A DNA stretch of 64,000 nt, taken from contig NZ_JBBMQQ010000002.1 of NCBI RefSeq assembly GCF_038900095.1, forward strand, positions 124,001 through 188,000, written 5' to 3'. The DNA comes from Hoeflea sp038900095 (lineage in GTDB: Bacteria > Pseudomonadota > Alphaproteobacteria > Rhizobiales > Rhizobiaceae). Both the position numbers and the translations under genes were made by a program. Every line of letters starts with the position of its first letter. Position 1 is the first letter of the stretch. Positions 52,536 to 62,276 of this stretch are shown here, piece after piece. Below the pieces are notes generated by a model. The model was not told where the DNA came from and searched no databases. It saw only the letters and a list, made by a program, of their open reading frames with translations.

Positions 52536-52730
52536 ACATGCCTGATCAGGCAATGGCGAAAAGCTGCGGACACCGGGAATGACCGGGAGGTGGTCAAGGG
52601 ATTGATGATCCGAATTGCACGGGCGGGGAGACATCCGCTGCCTTTGCCAGATTCTGATCCTGATCCGGCGCCACGACCGAGGATTTCCGTACCGGCTTTT
52701 TTCCATCACCCAACCGGAGGAGTTTGAGAC

Positions 52731-55079
52731 ATGGGAATGGAAGGCATTGGCGCCCGCGTGGCGCGCAAGGAAGACAAGCGGTTCATTACCGGCAAGGGCC
52801 GCTACACCGACGATATGGTCGTACCGGGCATGAAGCATGCCCACTTCATCCGTTCGCCGCACGCTCATGCGAAAATCAAGAACATCGATATTTCTGCCGC
52901 TGAAAAAATGCCCGGCGTGATCGGTATCCTCAACGGCAACCAGCTTGCCGAGGATGCAGTCGGCAACATCATCTGCGGCTGGATGATCCATTCCAAGGAC
53001 GGCACGCCGATGAACATGGGCGCATGGCGCCCGCTGGCCCAGGACACGGTTCGCTATGTCGGTGACGCGGTCGCGGTCGTGGTGGCAGACACCAAGGCTC
53101 AGGCGCGTGATGCGGCGGAAGCTGTCGTCATCGACTATGAAACCCTGCCGGTGGTGACGACCGCGGTGGAAGCGCTCAAGGACGGTGCGCCGCAGCTCCA
53201 TCCCGAGGCCAAGAACAATCTCATTTTCGACTGGGAGATTGGCGACAGCGCAGCCACCGATGCGGCAATTGCTTCGGCCGCACATGTCACCGAAATGAAG
53301 ATCATCAACAACCGGCTGGTTCCCAACCCGATGGAACCGCGGGCTGCACTTGGCGTCTATGACGAAGGCGATGATCATTATACGCTCTGGACCACGTCAC
53401 AGAACCCGCATGTGGCCCGGTTGGTGCTCAGCGCGTTCTACAACGTGGCGCCTGAAAACAAGCTTCGGGTGATCGCGCCTGACGTTGGCGGCGGCTTCGG
53501 CTCGAAGATCTACATCTACCCCGAGGAAATCGTCTGCCTGTGGGCTTCCAAGCGCACCGGCGTCCCGGTCAAGTGGAATTCGGACCGCACCGAGGCGTTC
53601 CTGACCGACGCGCATGGCCGTGATCATGTCTCGACGGTGAAGATGGCGTTTGATGCCGACAACAGGATCACCGGCTTCAAGGTCGACACGATTGCCAATC
53701 TCGGCGCCTACATGTCGCTGTTTTCGAGTTCGGTTCCGACCTATCTCTACGCGACCCTGCTGTCGGGCCAGTACAACATCCCGAACATCCACGCCAATGT
53801 GCGCACGGTCTATACCAACACGGTTCCGGTGGATGCCTATCGCGGTGCCGGTCGTCCGGAGGCCACCTACCTGGTCGAACGGACAATGGAGACTGCCGCG
53901 CGGGAGCTCGGCATCTCGCCGGCGGAACTGCGCAAGACCAACTTCGTGCGCGAGTTCCCGCATCAGACCCCGGTGATCATGTGCTACGACGCAGGTGATT
54001 TCGAGGCTTCGCTCAATGCGGCGATGAAAGCGTCCGATTATGCGGGCTTCCCGGCGCGCAAGGCCGAAGCCGAGAGCCGCGGCAAGCTGCGCGGTATCGG
54101 CATGAGCTGCTACATCGAAGCTTGCGGCATTGCGCCGTCGGCGGCGGTGGGGTCGCTTGGCGCCGGTGTCGGGCTCTGGGAGTCGGCCGAAGTGCGGGTC
54201 AATGCGGTCGGCACCGTTGAAGTTCTGACCGGCTCGCACAGCCACGGCCAGGGCCATGAAACCACCTTTGCCCAGCTGGTCGCCGACCGTTTCGGCGTTG
54301 GCATCGACACCGTTTCCATCGTTCATGGCGACACCGACAAGGTGCAGATGGGCATGGGCACCTACGGCTCGCGCTCGGGTGCGGTCGGCATGTCGGCGGT
54401 GGTCAAGGCGCTCGACAAGGTCGAGATCAAGGCCAAGAAACTCGCAGCACACCTTCTGGAAGCTGATGAAAGCGACATCGTCATCGAGAATGGCGAGCTC
54501 AAGGTCGCAGGCACGGACAAGAGCGTGCCTTGGTTCCAGATGGCACTGGCTGCCTATACCGCGCACAACATGCCCGAAGGCATGGAGCCGGGTCTGAAGG
54601 AAGGCGCGTTCTACGACCCGTCCAACTTCACCTTCCCGGCGGGCTGCTACATCTGCGAGGTGGAAGTCGATCCGGAAACCGGAAAGACCGAAATCATCCA
54701 GTTCGTGGCCGCCGATGATTTCGGCAAGATCATCAACCCGATGATCGTCGAGGGCCAGGTGCATGGCGGGGTGGCGCAAGGCATCGGCCAGGCGCTGCTG
54801 GAAGGAACGCATTATGATCCGGAAACCGGTCAGCTGCTGACGGCAAGCTACATGGATTACACCATGCCGCGCGCCGACGACCTGCCGTCGTTCCAGGTTT
54901 CGACCACGGAGACGGCCTGCCCGTCCAATCCGCTCGGAATCAAGGGGTGCGGAGAGGCCGGTGCAATCGGCTCTCCACCGGCGCTGATCAACGCCATCAC
55001 CGACGCAATCGGCACCAATGACCTGACGATGCCCGCGACCCCGCAACGGGTCTGGGCAGCGCTCCGGTCAGCTCAGTAG
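52731..55079 (+). CDS. Molybdenum hydroxylase, large catalytic subunit (CoxL-like, form II)
   Basis: 782-residue molybdopterin-cytosine-dinucleotide subunit of the xanthine oxidase family. The active-site loop reads A369-YRGAGRPEA, the form II signature; true CO dehydrogenase (form I) has AYRCSFR, so CO oxidation is doubtful. GGGFGSKIYIYPEEIVCLWA and the C-terminal KGCGEAGAIGSPPALINA with the catalytic glutamate are intact. GGAGG precedes the start. Annotation as carbon-monoxide dehydrogenase would be misleading; an aldehyde or N-heterocycle is more likely. Confidence 0.92.
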   Translation: MGMEGIGARVARKEDKRFITGKGRYTDDMVVPGMKHAHFIRSPHAHAKIKNIDISAAEKMPGVIGILNGNQLAEDAVGNIICGWMIHSKDGTPMNMGAWRPLAQDTVRYVGDAVAVVVADTKAQARDAAEAVVIDYETLPVVTTAVEALKDGAPQLHPEAKNNLIFDWEIGDSAATDAAIASAAHVTEMKIINNRLVPNPMEPRAALGVYDEGDDHYTLWTTSQNPHVARLVLSAFYNVAPENKLRVIAPDVGGGFGSKIYIYPEEIVCLWASKRTGVPVKWNSDRTEAFLTDAHGRDHVSTVKMAFDADNRITGFKVDTIANLGAYMSLFSSSVPTYLYATLLSGQYNIPNIHANVRTVYTNTVPVDAYRGAGRPEATYLVERTMETAARELGISPAELRKTNFVREFPHQTPVIMCYDAGDFEASLNAAMKASDYAGFPARKAEAESRGKLRGIGMSCYIEACGIAPSAAVGSLGAGVGLWESAEVRVNAVGTVEVLTGSHSHGQGHETTFAQLVADRFGVGIDTVSIVHGDTDKVQMGMGTYGSRSGAVGMSAVVKALDKVEIKAKKLAAHLLEADESDIVIENGELKVAGTDKSVPWFQMALAAYTAHNMPEGMEPGLKEGAFYDPSNFTFPAGCYICEVEVDPETGKTEIIQFVAADDFGKIINPMIVEGQVHGGVAQGIGQALLEGTHYDPETGQLLTASYMDYTMPRADDLPSFQVSTTETACPSNPLGIKGCGEAGAIGSPPALINAITDAIGTNDLTMPATPQRVWAALRSAQ

Positions 55080-55097
55080 GAAAGGGAGGCAGACACC

Positions 55098-55901
55098 ATG
55101 TATGCAACCAACTATCACCGCGCCTCCTCGGTCGAGGATGCAGTCAAGCTGGCTTCGGCAAATGACGAGGCCAAGTACCTCTCCGGCGGACAAACCCTGC
55201 TTCCGACCATGAAGCAGCGGCTCGCCGCGCCTTCGGACCTGGTGGATCTCCGCCACGTTTCGAGCCTGAAGGGCATCACCGTCAGCGGTGGGTCCATCCG
55301 GATCGGGGCGGCGACGACCCACGCGGAAGTGGCAAGCTCGTCCGAGATTGCCGCGGCCTGCCCGGGGCTGGCTCACCTGGCTGCCCATATCGGCGATCCG
55401 CATGTCCGGCACATGGGCACCATCGGCGGCTCGATTGCCAACAATGACCCGGCGGCGGACTATCCGGCTGGTCTGATGGCGCTCAATGCCACGATCGTCA
55501 CCAACAAGCGCTCGATCAGCGCCGATGATTTCTTTACCGGCATGTTCGACACGGCGCTCGATGATGGCGAACTGATCGTGGCGGTCGAGATCAACGCTCC
55601 GTCAAAATCGGGCTATGCCAAGTTCCCGAACCCCGCATCGCGCTATGCGATGACCGGGGTGTTCGTCGCCAAGCATGGCGATGGATCGGTGCGGGTGGCG
55701 GTCACCGGCGCGGGGTCCGACGGCGTGTTCCGCCAGGCGGACATGGAGCAGGCGCTGGCTTCCAACTTTTCCGCAGATGCGCTTGACGGCATCACGGTCG
55801 ACGATTCCGACCTGATGGCGGACATCCACGCCTCTTCGGCCTACCGGGCGAACCTGGTCAAGGTGATGGCCAAGCGGGCAGTTGCCGCCGCGGCGGGCTG
55901 A
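55098..55901 (+). CDS. Molybdenum hydroxylase, FAD-binding medium subunit (CoxM-like)
   Basis: 267-residue FAD subunit. The FAD contacts are LSGGQTLLPTMKQRLAAP (AGGHS-like motif replaced by SGGQT) and HMGTIGGSIANNDPAADYP (T-I-G-G). The C-terminal CO_deh_flav_C domain ends with SSAYRANLVKVMAKRAV. It follows the large subunit by 18 bp, giving the order small-large-medium, and ends at a clear terminator. Confidence 0.93.
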   Translation: MYATNYHRASSVEDAVKLASANDEAKYLSGGQTLLPTMKQRLAAPSDLVDLRHVSSLKGITVSGGSIRIGAATTHAEVASSSEIAAACPGLAHLAAHIGDPHVRHMGTIGGSIANNDPAADYPAGLMALNATIVTNKRSISADDFFTGMFDTALDDGELIVAVEINAPSKSGYAKFPNPASRYAMTGVFVAKHGDGSVRVAVTGAGSDGVFRQADMEQALASNFSADALDGITVDDSDLMADIHASSAYRANLVKVMAKRAVAAAAG

Positions 55902-55931
55902 CAGGGCACGAAGCATCAACACTGGATACAG

Positions 55932-55958
55932 GGGCGGGTCTTCGGATCCGCCCTTTTT
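55932..55958 (+). terminator. Rho-independent terminator of the molybdenum hydroxylase operon
   Basis: GGGCGG/CCGCCC stem extended around a TTCG tetraloop is followed by TTTTT (55954-55958), 30 bp after the last stop. Confidence 0.85.
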
Positions 55959-55973
55959 CATCGAAGAGAAAAC

Positions 55974-57161
55974 TCAGGCTGACTTTCGCAGCAACTCCGC
56001 CGCGGCCCTGCGGGCGTCCTGATCGGCAGCGTAAACATCGTCAATGGACAGGGCCTCGCGTCCATCATCGAGCCGGTTCATGACGGAGGCGACGATATCG
56101 GCGATGTCGAGAAAGCCGGTTTGGCCGGCAATGAAGGCTTCGAGTGCTGCTTCCTTTGCGCCGTTGAGGACCGCGCCCTGAAGGCCGCCGCGCTGCATGG
56201 CGGTGCGGGCGAGGCCGAGCGCGGGAAAGCGGTTTTCGTCGGGGGCGAAGAAATCGAGACGGGCGAGCCTGGCAAAATCAAGCCGTTCGATCGGCAGGTT
56301 GGCGCGGCGGGGGTGGCTTATGGCGTAACCGATCGCATGGCGCATGTCAGGCGCACCAAGCTGGGCAAGGACCGAGCCGTCCGAATAACCGACCATAGAG
56401 TGGATAATGGACTGCGGATGGACGATGACCTCGATCTGTTCAGGCTTGACCCCGAACAGATGCCGGGCCTCGATCATTTCCAGCGCCTTGTTGAACATCG
56501 ACGCGCTGTCGATCGAGATCTTGATTCCCATCGACCAGTTGGGGTGCGCGGCGGCGACTTCAGGGGTGACGGCGGCCATCTGCTCGCGGGTAAAATCGCG
56601 GAACGGTCCGCCCGATGCGGTCAGGATGATCCGTTCGACGGCGTGGCGCTGGTTTTCTTCCAGCACCTGGAAAATCGCATTGTGCTCGCTATCGACCGGC
56701 AACAGCTTGCCACCACCGCGGGTGATTGCGGCAGTGAAGAGATCACCGGCGGATACCAGGCATTCCTTGTTGGCCAGCGCGATGTCGGCGCCGTTCGCAG
56801 CCGCGGCAAGTGTCGGCGCCAGGCCCGCAATGCCGACGATGCCGGCAATCAGAAGATCGGTGTTCCGTGCTCCGGCTTCGATCAGCGCCGCGGGACCGGC
56901 GCCGGTCTCGATGCCAGATCCGGCCAGCGCGGCTTTCAGGTCAGCATAGCGGTCGGGGTCCGCGGTCACGGCGAAACCGGCACCGGTTTGCCGCGCCTGT
57001 TCGGCCAGCAGCTCGATGTTTCCCATTCCGGTGATGGCCGGCACTTCAAACGCGTCCCGGCCACCGAGGTGGTCCATGATATCGAGCGTGTTGCGGCCGA
57101 TAGAGCCTGTCGCCCCGAGAATGGAGATGCGGCGTTTGCTGGTCGGGGTGCTATTGTTCAT
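55974..57161 (-). CDS. dxr: 1-deoxy-D-xylulose 5-phosphate reductoisomerase
   Basis: 395-residue enzyme of the non-mevalonate isoprenoid pathway; it converts DXP to 2-C-methyl-D-erythritol 4-phosphate with NADPH. NADPH-binding GATGSIGRNTLD is at 15-26. Metal and substrate residues lie in LLPVDSEHNAIFQ, ILTASGGPF and ISIDSASMFNKALEMIEARH. The sequence is complete and typical. It is convergent with the molybdenum hydroxylase operon and 30 bp downstream of the next minus-strand gene's stop. Confidence 0.97.
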   Translation of the reverse strand: MNNSTPTSKRRISILGATGSIGRNTLDIMDHLGGRDAFEVPAITGMGNIELLAEQARQTGAGFAVTADPDRYADLKAALAGSGIETGAGPAALIEAGARNTDLLIAGIVGIAGLAPTLAAAANGADIALANKECLVSAGDLFTAAITRGGGKLLPVDSEHNAIFQVLEENQRHAVERIILTASGGPFRDFTREQMAAVTPEVAAAHPNWSMGIKISIDSASMFNKALEMIEARHLFGVKPEQIEVIVHPQSIIHSMVGYSDGSVLAQLGAPDMRHAIGYAISHPRRANLPIERLDFARLARLDFFAPDENRFPALGLARTAMQRGGLQGAVLNGAKEAALEAFIAGQTGFLDIADIVASVMNRLDDGREALSIDDVYAADQDARRAAAELLRKSA

Positions 57162-57191
57162 AGTTTACCGTGGATGGCTCGGGGTTTGCGG

Positions 57192-58085
57192 TCAAACGCG
57201 TGGCGCCGGCGAACGGCCGTTGAGATCAAGCAATTCGACGAACAGGGCGGAATGGTCAAGGTTGCCACCGTCAAGTTCGGTCATCAAACGCACGAAACGG
57301 TCGCGAACCGCCTCGACCATGGGCAGCCTGATGCCAAGATGCCCTGCTTCCAGAAGCACATTGTCGAGATCCTTGATCTGCACGGATACACGGCCCCGGG
57401 GAGCGAAGTCGTTTGCCTGCATGCGCTGCCCGTGCACCTGCAGGATCGTCGAATCGGCGAAGCCGCCGGCAAGGGCCGAACGGAAGGCCTCGAGATCGCC
57501 GCCACCTTCCGAGACCAGCAACGTGGCTTCGGAAATGGCGCCGATGGCGATGCCGACGATGGCCTGGTTGGCAAGCTTGGCGAGTTGTCCGGCTCCGCTT
57601 GGACCGACCCGGACGGCGCGGCCCATGGCGCTGAGCAGGCCTGAAGCATTGTCGAACACCTGCTGGTCGCCACCGGCCATGATCGCCAGCGTTCCCGCTT
57701 CGGCGCCGCCGGTGCCGCCGCTGACCGGCGCATCGAGGTGAAAAACACCCAGACGGGAGAGGCGTTCAGCATGGGCACGGGCCTGGCCCGGCTGGATCGA
57801 GCTCATGTCGATGACGGTTGCGTCGGGGGAGATGGCCTCGGCGACGCCGGTTTCAAACAGGACATGGCCGACGACAGTGCCATCGGTCAGCATGGTGATG
57901 ATGTGGCTTGCACCCTTGACCGCATCCGCGGCGCTGGCAGCCACAAGGGCGCCTTCGCCGGCAAGTGGCGCGGCTTTCGACGCATCGCGGTTCCAGACCG
58001 TCAGCTTGTGCCCTGCGCCAAGCAGCTGCCGCGCCATCGGCAGGCCCATCAGTCCAGTGCCGAGCAATGCAATCGATGTCGTCAT
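57192..58085 (-). CDS. 3-hydroxyisobutyrate dehydrogenase-family reductase
   Basis: 297-residue beta-hydroxyacid dehydrogenase. The NAD(P) loop is IALLGTGLMGLPMARQLL, the substrate segment is DAPVSGGTGGAEAGTLAIMA and the catalytic lysine is expected in GAGQLAKLANQAIVG. The family includes 3-hydroxyisobutyrate and tartronate semialdehyde reductases (GarR) and also some 3-carbon sulfonate semialdehyde reductases. No operator copy is present here, so a role in the sulfosugar pathway is not supported. ATG 58085 lies opposite an MFS transporter gene, 147 bp away. Confidence 0.87.
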   Translation of the reverse strand: MTTSIALLGTGLMGLPMARQLLGAGHKLTVWNRDASKAAPLAGEGALVAASAADAVKGASHIITMLTDGTVVGHVLFETGVAEAISPDATVIDMSSIQPGQARAHAERLSRLGVFHLDAPVSGGTGGAEAGTLAIMAGGDQQVFDNASGLLSAMGRAVRVGPSGAGQLAKLANQAIVGIAIGAISEATLLVSEGGGDLEAFRSALAGGFADSTILQVHGQRMQANDFAPRGRVSVQIKDLDNVLLEAGHLGIRLPMVEAVRDRFVRLMTELDGGNLDHSALFVELLDLNGRSPAPRV

Positions 58086-58232
58086 GTCTGGCTTCCCCTC
58101 ACGCATGCCATGATGTCTGGCAGCAGTACAGATGCCAGGGCGGCGTGGCAATTTCCAATCCCGGTTTGAGTCTCGATCTGGCTTGAAGTAAATGCCTATA
58201 CAATAGTCATTTTGCCTCATAACGTGGTCAGT

Positions 58233-59453
58233 ATGAATGAGTCCCAAACCCTTGACAGCCGGTATTCCTGGACGCGGCTGGGCGTGACCCTTGCCATTGC
58301 CGTGCTCGGCAATGTCGGCATGTGGTCGATCATTGTCATTATGCCGGCGGTGCAGGCGGAATTCGCCATCGCCCGGGCCGATGCGTCGCTGCCCTACACA
58401 CTGACCATGATTGGTTTTGCGCTGGGCAACCTGGCGATCGGGCGCGCCGTCGACCGGTTCGGCGTGACGATTGCGCTGATCGGTTCGGCGCTGACCATGG
58501 CTGCGGGGTTCGGTCTCGCGGCTGTCAGCAATTCGGTCGTGATGCTGTCGGCCATGCAGTTCATTGTCGGGTTCGGCACTGCGGTGGGGTTCGGGCCGCT
58601 GATTGCCGATATCTCGCACTGGTTCTATCGGCGACGGGGCATTGCCGTGGCGATCGCGGCGAGCGGCAACTACCTTTCCGGGGCGATCTGGCCGCTTTTG
58701 CTGAGCGGTGTGCTGAGCGATTACGGCTGGCGCGCCGCCTATACGGTGCTTGCGATCGTGCCGGTGGTGCTGATGATCCCGCTGGCGCTGCTGCTCAGGC
58801 GCCGGATTCCGGAAGAGGCAACGGCGCATGCCAACCGGCTGTCGCTGGCCAATGCGCGCTCGGTCCGGTTTTCGCCGACCGCGCTGCAATGGATGCTGGG
58901 ATTGGCCGGCATCGGCTGCTGCGTGGCGATGTCCATGCCGCAGGTTCATATCGTGTCCTACTGCGCGGACCTGGGTTACGGCCCGACGGTCGGCGCCGAG
59001 ATGCTGTCGCTAATGCTGATGGGCGGTGTCGTCTCGCGGTTGGTGTCAGGGCTGATCGCCGACCGGCTCGGCGGGGTGATGACGCTCTTGATCGGTTCGA
59101 CGCTGCAGTGCATCGCCCTATTCCTGTACCTGCCGTTTGACGCGATGGTGCCGCTCTACATCGTCAGCCTGATCTTCGGCCTGTCGCAGGGCGGAATCGT
59201 GCCGAGCTATGCGCTGATCGTGCGCGAATACCTTCCGGCGAAAGAGGCCGGCGCAAGGGTCGGATTCGTCATCATGGCGACCATCGTCGGCATGGCGCTG
59301 GGCGGCTGGATGTCGGGCTGGATCTACGATCTGACCGGATCCTACCAGGCGGCGTTCCTCAACGGGATCGCCTGGAACTTCCTCAATATCGGCATCATGA
59401 CGGTGATCCTGCTCAAGTCGCGCACGAGACGCGGCGAGGCCGTGCCGGCGTAA
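58233..59453 (+). CDS. MFS transporter
   Basis: 406-residue major facilitator with 12 predicted membrane segments. The first-loop motif A-type sequence GRAVDRFGVTIALIG is at about 73-87. Residues 100-170 include GFGTAVGFGPLIADISHWFY and RRGIAVAIAASGNYLSGAIW, as in the oxalate/formate-monocarboxylate branch. ATG 58233 is favoured over TTG 58212. The divergent HIBADH-family gene may act on its substrate. Substrate unknown. Confidence 0.9.
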   Translation: MNESQTLDSRYSWTRLGVTLAIAVLGNVGMWSIIVIMPAVQAEFAIARADASLPYTLTMIGFALGNLAIGRAVDRFGVTIALIGSALTMAAGFGLAAVSNSVVMLSAMQFIVGFGTAVGFGPLIADISHWFYRRRGIAVAIAASGNYLSGAIWPLLLSGVLSDYGWRAAYTVLAIVPVVLMIPLALLLRRRIPEEATAHANRLSLANARSVRFSPTALQWMLGLAGIGCCVAMSMPQVHIVSYCADLGYGPTVGAEMLSLMLMGGVVSRLVSGLIADRLGGVMTLLIGSTLQCIALFLYLPFDAMVPLYIVSLIFGLSQGGIVPSYALIVREYLPAKEAGARVGFVIMATIVGMALGGWMSGWIYDLTGSYQAAFLNGIAWNFLNIGIMTVILLKSRTRRGEAVPA

Positions 59454-59499
59454 GGAAGTGCTGATCCGGATCTGATTCGGGGATTGTCTTCAGGCAGTT

Positions 59500-59575
59500 T
59501 GGTGATCCCGGCAGGATTCGAACCTGCGACACCAGGATTAGGAATCCTGTGCTCTATCCCCTGAGCTACGGGACC
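59500..59575 (-). tRNA. tRNA-Arg (anticodon CCU)
   Basis: On the minus strand a 76-nt cloverleaf runs from GGTCCCGTAGCTCAG to CGGGATCACCA. Acceptor stem GGTCCCG/CGGGATC, anticodon stem CAGGA/TCCTG with loop TTCCTAA (anticodon CCT), and T-arm GGTTCGAATCC are present. CCA is encoded. Confidence 0.97.
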
Positions 59576-59694
59576 ACGCGGAAATCTGCATACAGAAACG
59601 GAGGGCGGACTTCAACAACCGATGCTGACGCGATCGCAGGAAGCGGGCAAACCGGCGGCGTTTTGCATGAGGCCGCCGGTTTGCCGGGGTTCAA

Positions 59695-60861
59695 TCAGGC
59701 GGCGAGCGCCTTTTCGGCGAGCTTGACCCAGTAGGAGACGCCGACCGGAATGGCGTCGTCGTTGAAATCATAGGCCGGGTGATGCAGGCCTGCGGTATCG
59801 CCATTGCCCATGAAGATGAAGGCGCCGGGGCGGGCTTCGAGCATGAAGGAGAAATCCTCGCCACCCATTGTCGGCGGCTGTTCGCGTTCGACCATTCCGG
59901 GACCGGCAATGCTTTCGGCGATGTCGGCGGCGAAATCGGTCTCGTCGGCGTGGTTGAATGTCACCGGGTAATTGCGCAGGTAATTGACCGAACCTTCCGC
60001 GCCGTGGGCGGCGGCGACGCCCTGGACGATCTCGGTGATCCGGGTTTCCGCCAGATCCCGCATTTCGGGTGAAAGGGTGCGGACGGTGCCGGCCAGCTCA
60101 ACCGTTTCGGGGATGATGTTGTAGGCGGAGCCGCCGATGAACTTGGTGATCGAGACAACGACCGATTCCAGCGGATTGGCGTTGCGCGAGGCAATCGACT
60201 GCAGCGAGGAAACGATGGCCGAGGCGGCGACGATCGGATCGATTGTCTGGTGCGGCATCGCCGCATGGCCGCCGCGGCCCTTGATGGTGACGTCGAATAT
60301 GTCGGTCGCCGCCATGATCGGTCCCTTGCGGATGGCGAACTGGCCAACAGGCAGGCCCGGCAGATTGTGCATGCCGAAAACCTTGGTAATGCCGAAGCGT
60401 TCCATCATGCCGTCATTGACCATCTCGCGGCCGCCGGCACCGCCTTCTTCGGCAGGCTGGAAAATCACGGCGACGGAGCCGGTGAAGTTGCGGGTCGCGG
60501 CAAGGTGGCGGGCAGCGCCGAGCAGCATGGCGGTATGGCCGTCGTGACCGCAGGCATGCATCTTGCCGGGTGTGCGCGATGCCCAGGGGACACCGGTGAT
60601 CTCGTTGATCGGCAGTGCATCCATGTCGGCGCGCAGGCCGATGGCGGGGCCGTTGCCGCCGGGGCGGCCGTGAATGATGCCGACAACGCCGGTGCGGCCG
60701 ATGCCGGTGACAACTTCATCACAGCCAAATGACTTGAGCTTGTCGGCAACGAAGGCTGCCGTGTTGTGCACGTCGTAAAGCAATTCCGGATCGGCATGAA
60801 GCGTACGGCGCCATGTTGTGACTTCGTCCTTCATTGAAACAACATCATCGACAAGCTGCAT
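59695..60861 (-). CDS. M20-family amidohydrolase (hippurate hydrolase-like)
   Basis: 388-residue metallopeptidase-fold amidohydrolase. Metal ligands lie in MHACGHDGHTAMLLGAAR, FQPAEEGGAGGREMVNDG and the C-terminal MGGEDFSFML. The bacterial dimerisation domain is inserted at about 185-300 with IKGRGGHAAMPHQTIDPIV. The enzyme removes acyl groups from amino acids or similar amides; HipO, IAA-amino acid and N-acetyl-diaminopimelate hydrolases are relatives. It stands alone on the minus strand. Confidence 0.9.
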   Translation of the reverse strand: MQLVDDVVSMKDEVTTWRRTLHADPELLYDVHNTAAFVADKLKSFGCDEVVTGIGRTGVVGIIHGRPGGNGPAIGLRADMDALPINEITGVPWASRTPGKMHACGHDGHTAMLLGAARHLAATRNFTGSVAVIFQPAEEGGAGGREMVNDGMMERFGITKVFGMHNLPGLPVGQFAIRKGPIMAATDIFDVTIKGRGGHAAMPHQTIDPIVAASAIVSSLQSIASRNANPLESVVVSITKFIGGSAYNIIPETVELAGTVRTLSPEMRDLAETRITEIVQGVAAAHGAEGSVNYLRNYPVTFNHADETDFAADIAESIAGPGMVEREQPPTMGGEDFSFMLEARPGAFIFMGNGDTAGLHHPAYDFNDDAIPVGVSYWVKLAEKALAA

Positions 60862-61063
60862 TTGATACCCCTATGGCTTCGTGATTGTTATGTCCGGCAA
60901 AACGGGAAAACCTGATATCGCCTTTTGCCATCTACCTGCCATATAGGCTAAGTAGGGGATCATGACGAGTGAAAAGCGGTGCATGTGCGACTGCGAACAG
61001 GCCGCCGAGAAGCCCAGTCGCATCGAAAAGCCGCTTGAAACATTGCAAAATCGGAAGCCCGGA

Positions 61064-62257
61064 ATGAGCTTTTTGTTACAGTCGCGACGGATAGGCGCAG
61101 CATTGGCGGTTCTGGTGCTGGCAGCGGCGACCTCAGCCGGTGCGCTGGCCAATCCGAAGATCGCCGTTGACGTGAATTCGGGCCGTGTCATTGAACACGA
61201 GGATGCGTTTCAACGCTGGTATCCGGCGTCGCTGACAAAACTCATGACGATCTACGTCGTCTTCAACAGGGTCAGGTCAGGCCAGATGACGATGCAGACG
61301 CCGGTGGTCATGTCGGTTCATGCCGCCAAGGAACCGCCGAGCAAGATGTATTTCAGGCCGGGAGAACGGTTCCCGCTGGATTCGGCGCTCAAGTACCTGA
61401 TGATCAAGTCCGCCAATGATGTTGCTGTGGCAATTTCCGAGGCTGTATCGGGCACGGAGGAAGCGTTTGTCCGGGAGATGAACGCGGCCGCGCAGAAGCT
61501 GGGCATGACCTCGACGCGGTTCATCAATCCCAACGGACTGCCCGGTGAAGGCCAGTACACGACGGCCCATGACATGGCGCTGCTGGCGGTGGCGCTGCGG
61601 CGCGAGTTCCCGGAATTTGCGCATTATTTTGCCTATGAGGGCTTCGCCTACGGCAAGAAGTCCTACACCAATTACAATCTGCTGATCGGCCGGTTTCCCG
61701 ATGCCGACGGCATGAAGACCGGGTTTATCTGCGCCTCGGGTTTCAACCAGGTCTCGTCGGCGACCCGCAAGGGAAAAACCGTGGTCAGCGTGGTGTTGGG
61801 CGCGGCCTCGCAAGAGGAGCGGGCGGAGGAATCCGCGCGGTTGCTTCACAAGGCGCTGACGACGACGGCCTGGGGTGGCTCGACACTCTACAATCTCCGG
61901 CCATACGGTGAAGGCCGTGACCGGGTGGCGGATATCTCCGGCAGCATCTGCACGGCCGAAGCGCGCGCTGCACGATACGAGGGCCGCGATGTCGAAGGCA
62001 AGATGGTGCTCGATTCCCCTTACCTGGTGCCGATGACGCGCAAGCCGCGGCTGGTGCAGGCCCCGGCCGGACTTCCGCGTGCAAGTGTCGAAGTCGCGTT
62101 GTCGCGGGTTCCGATTCCGGTACCACGTCCGGGCGGCACGCTTTCAGGCCAGGCCGAACCATTCGCGGCGTCCGCGTTCACCGCGCCGGCCAAGGCCGCC
62201 GAGGTTGTGCCGCTGAGGCCGAGTGTGCCGATTCCGGTTCCGCGTCCGGAAATCTGA
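61064..62257 (+). CDS. D-alanyl-D-alanine carboxypeptidase (class A LMW PBP)
   Basis: 397-residue penicillin-binding protein of family S11, removing the terminal D-Ala of peptidoglycan stem peptides in the periplasm. Signal peptide about 1-29. The three active-site motifs are S56-LTK, S116-AN and K218-TG. The C-terminus lacks an obvious amphipathic anchor; instead VPIPVPRP occurs twice in a proline-rich tail, once about 40 residues before the end and once as the last residues before EI. ATG 61064 places the signal peptide correctly; an in-frame ATG at 60962 would add a cysteine-rich leader. Confidence 0.93.
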   Translation: MSFLLQSRRIGAALAVLVLAAATSAGALANPKIAVDVNSGRVIEHEDAFQRWYPASLTKLMTIYVVFNRVRSGQMTMQTPVVMSVHAAKEPPSKMYFRPGERFPLDSALKYLMIKSANDVAVAISEAVSGTEEAFVREMNAAAQKLGMTSTRFINPNGLPGEGQYTTAHDMALLAVALRREFPEFAHYFAYEGFAYGKKSYTNYNLLIGRFPDADGMKTGFICASGFNQVSSATRKGKTVVSVVLGAASQEERAEESARLLHKALTTTAWGGSTLYNLRPYGEGRDRVADISGSICTAEARAARYEGRDVEGKMVLDSPYLVPMTRKPRLVQAPAGLPRASVEVALSRVPIPVPRPGGTLSGQAEPFAASAFTAPAKAAEVVPLRPSVPIPVPRPEI

Positions 62258-62276
62258 CCATGAAACACCCCTGCCG

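Noticed and set aside
53397..55046. 549-codon minus-strand open frame opposite the molybdenum hydroxylase large subunit
   Set aside because: No recognisable domain and antisense to a certain gene.
57192..58085. HIBADH-family gene as sulfolactaldehyde reductase of the sulfosugar pathway
   Set aside because: YihU-type reductases belong to this family, but the gene is 10 kb away, on another transcription unit, without the palindrome; SlcC/ComC/SuyAB require oxidation, not reduction.
59500..59575. tRNA-Arg as an integration site
   Set aside because: No integrase gene nearby and no repeated tRNA 3' end found in the window.
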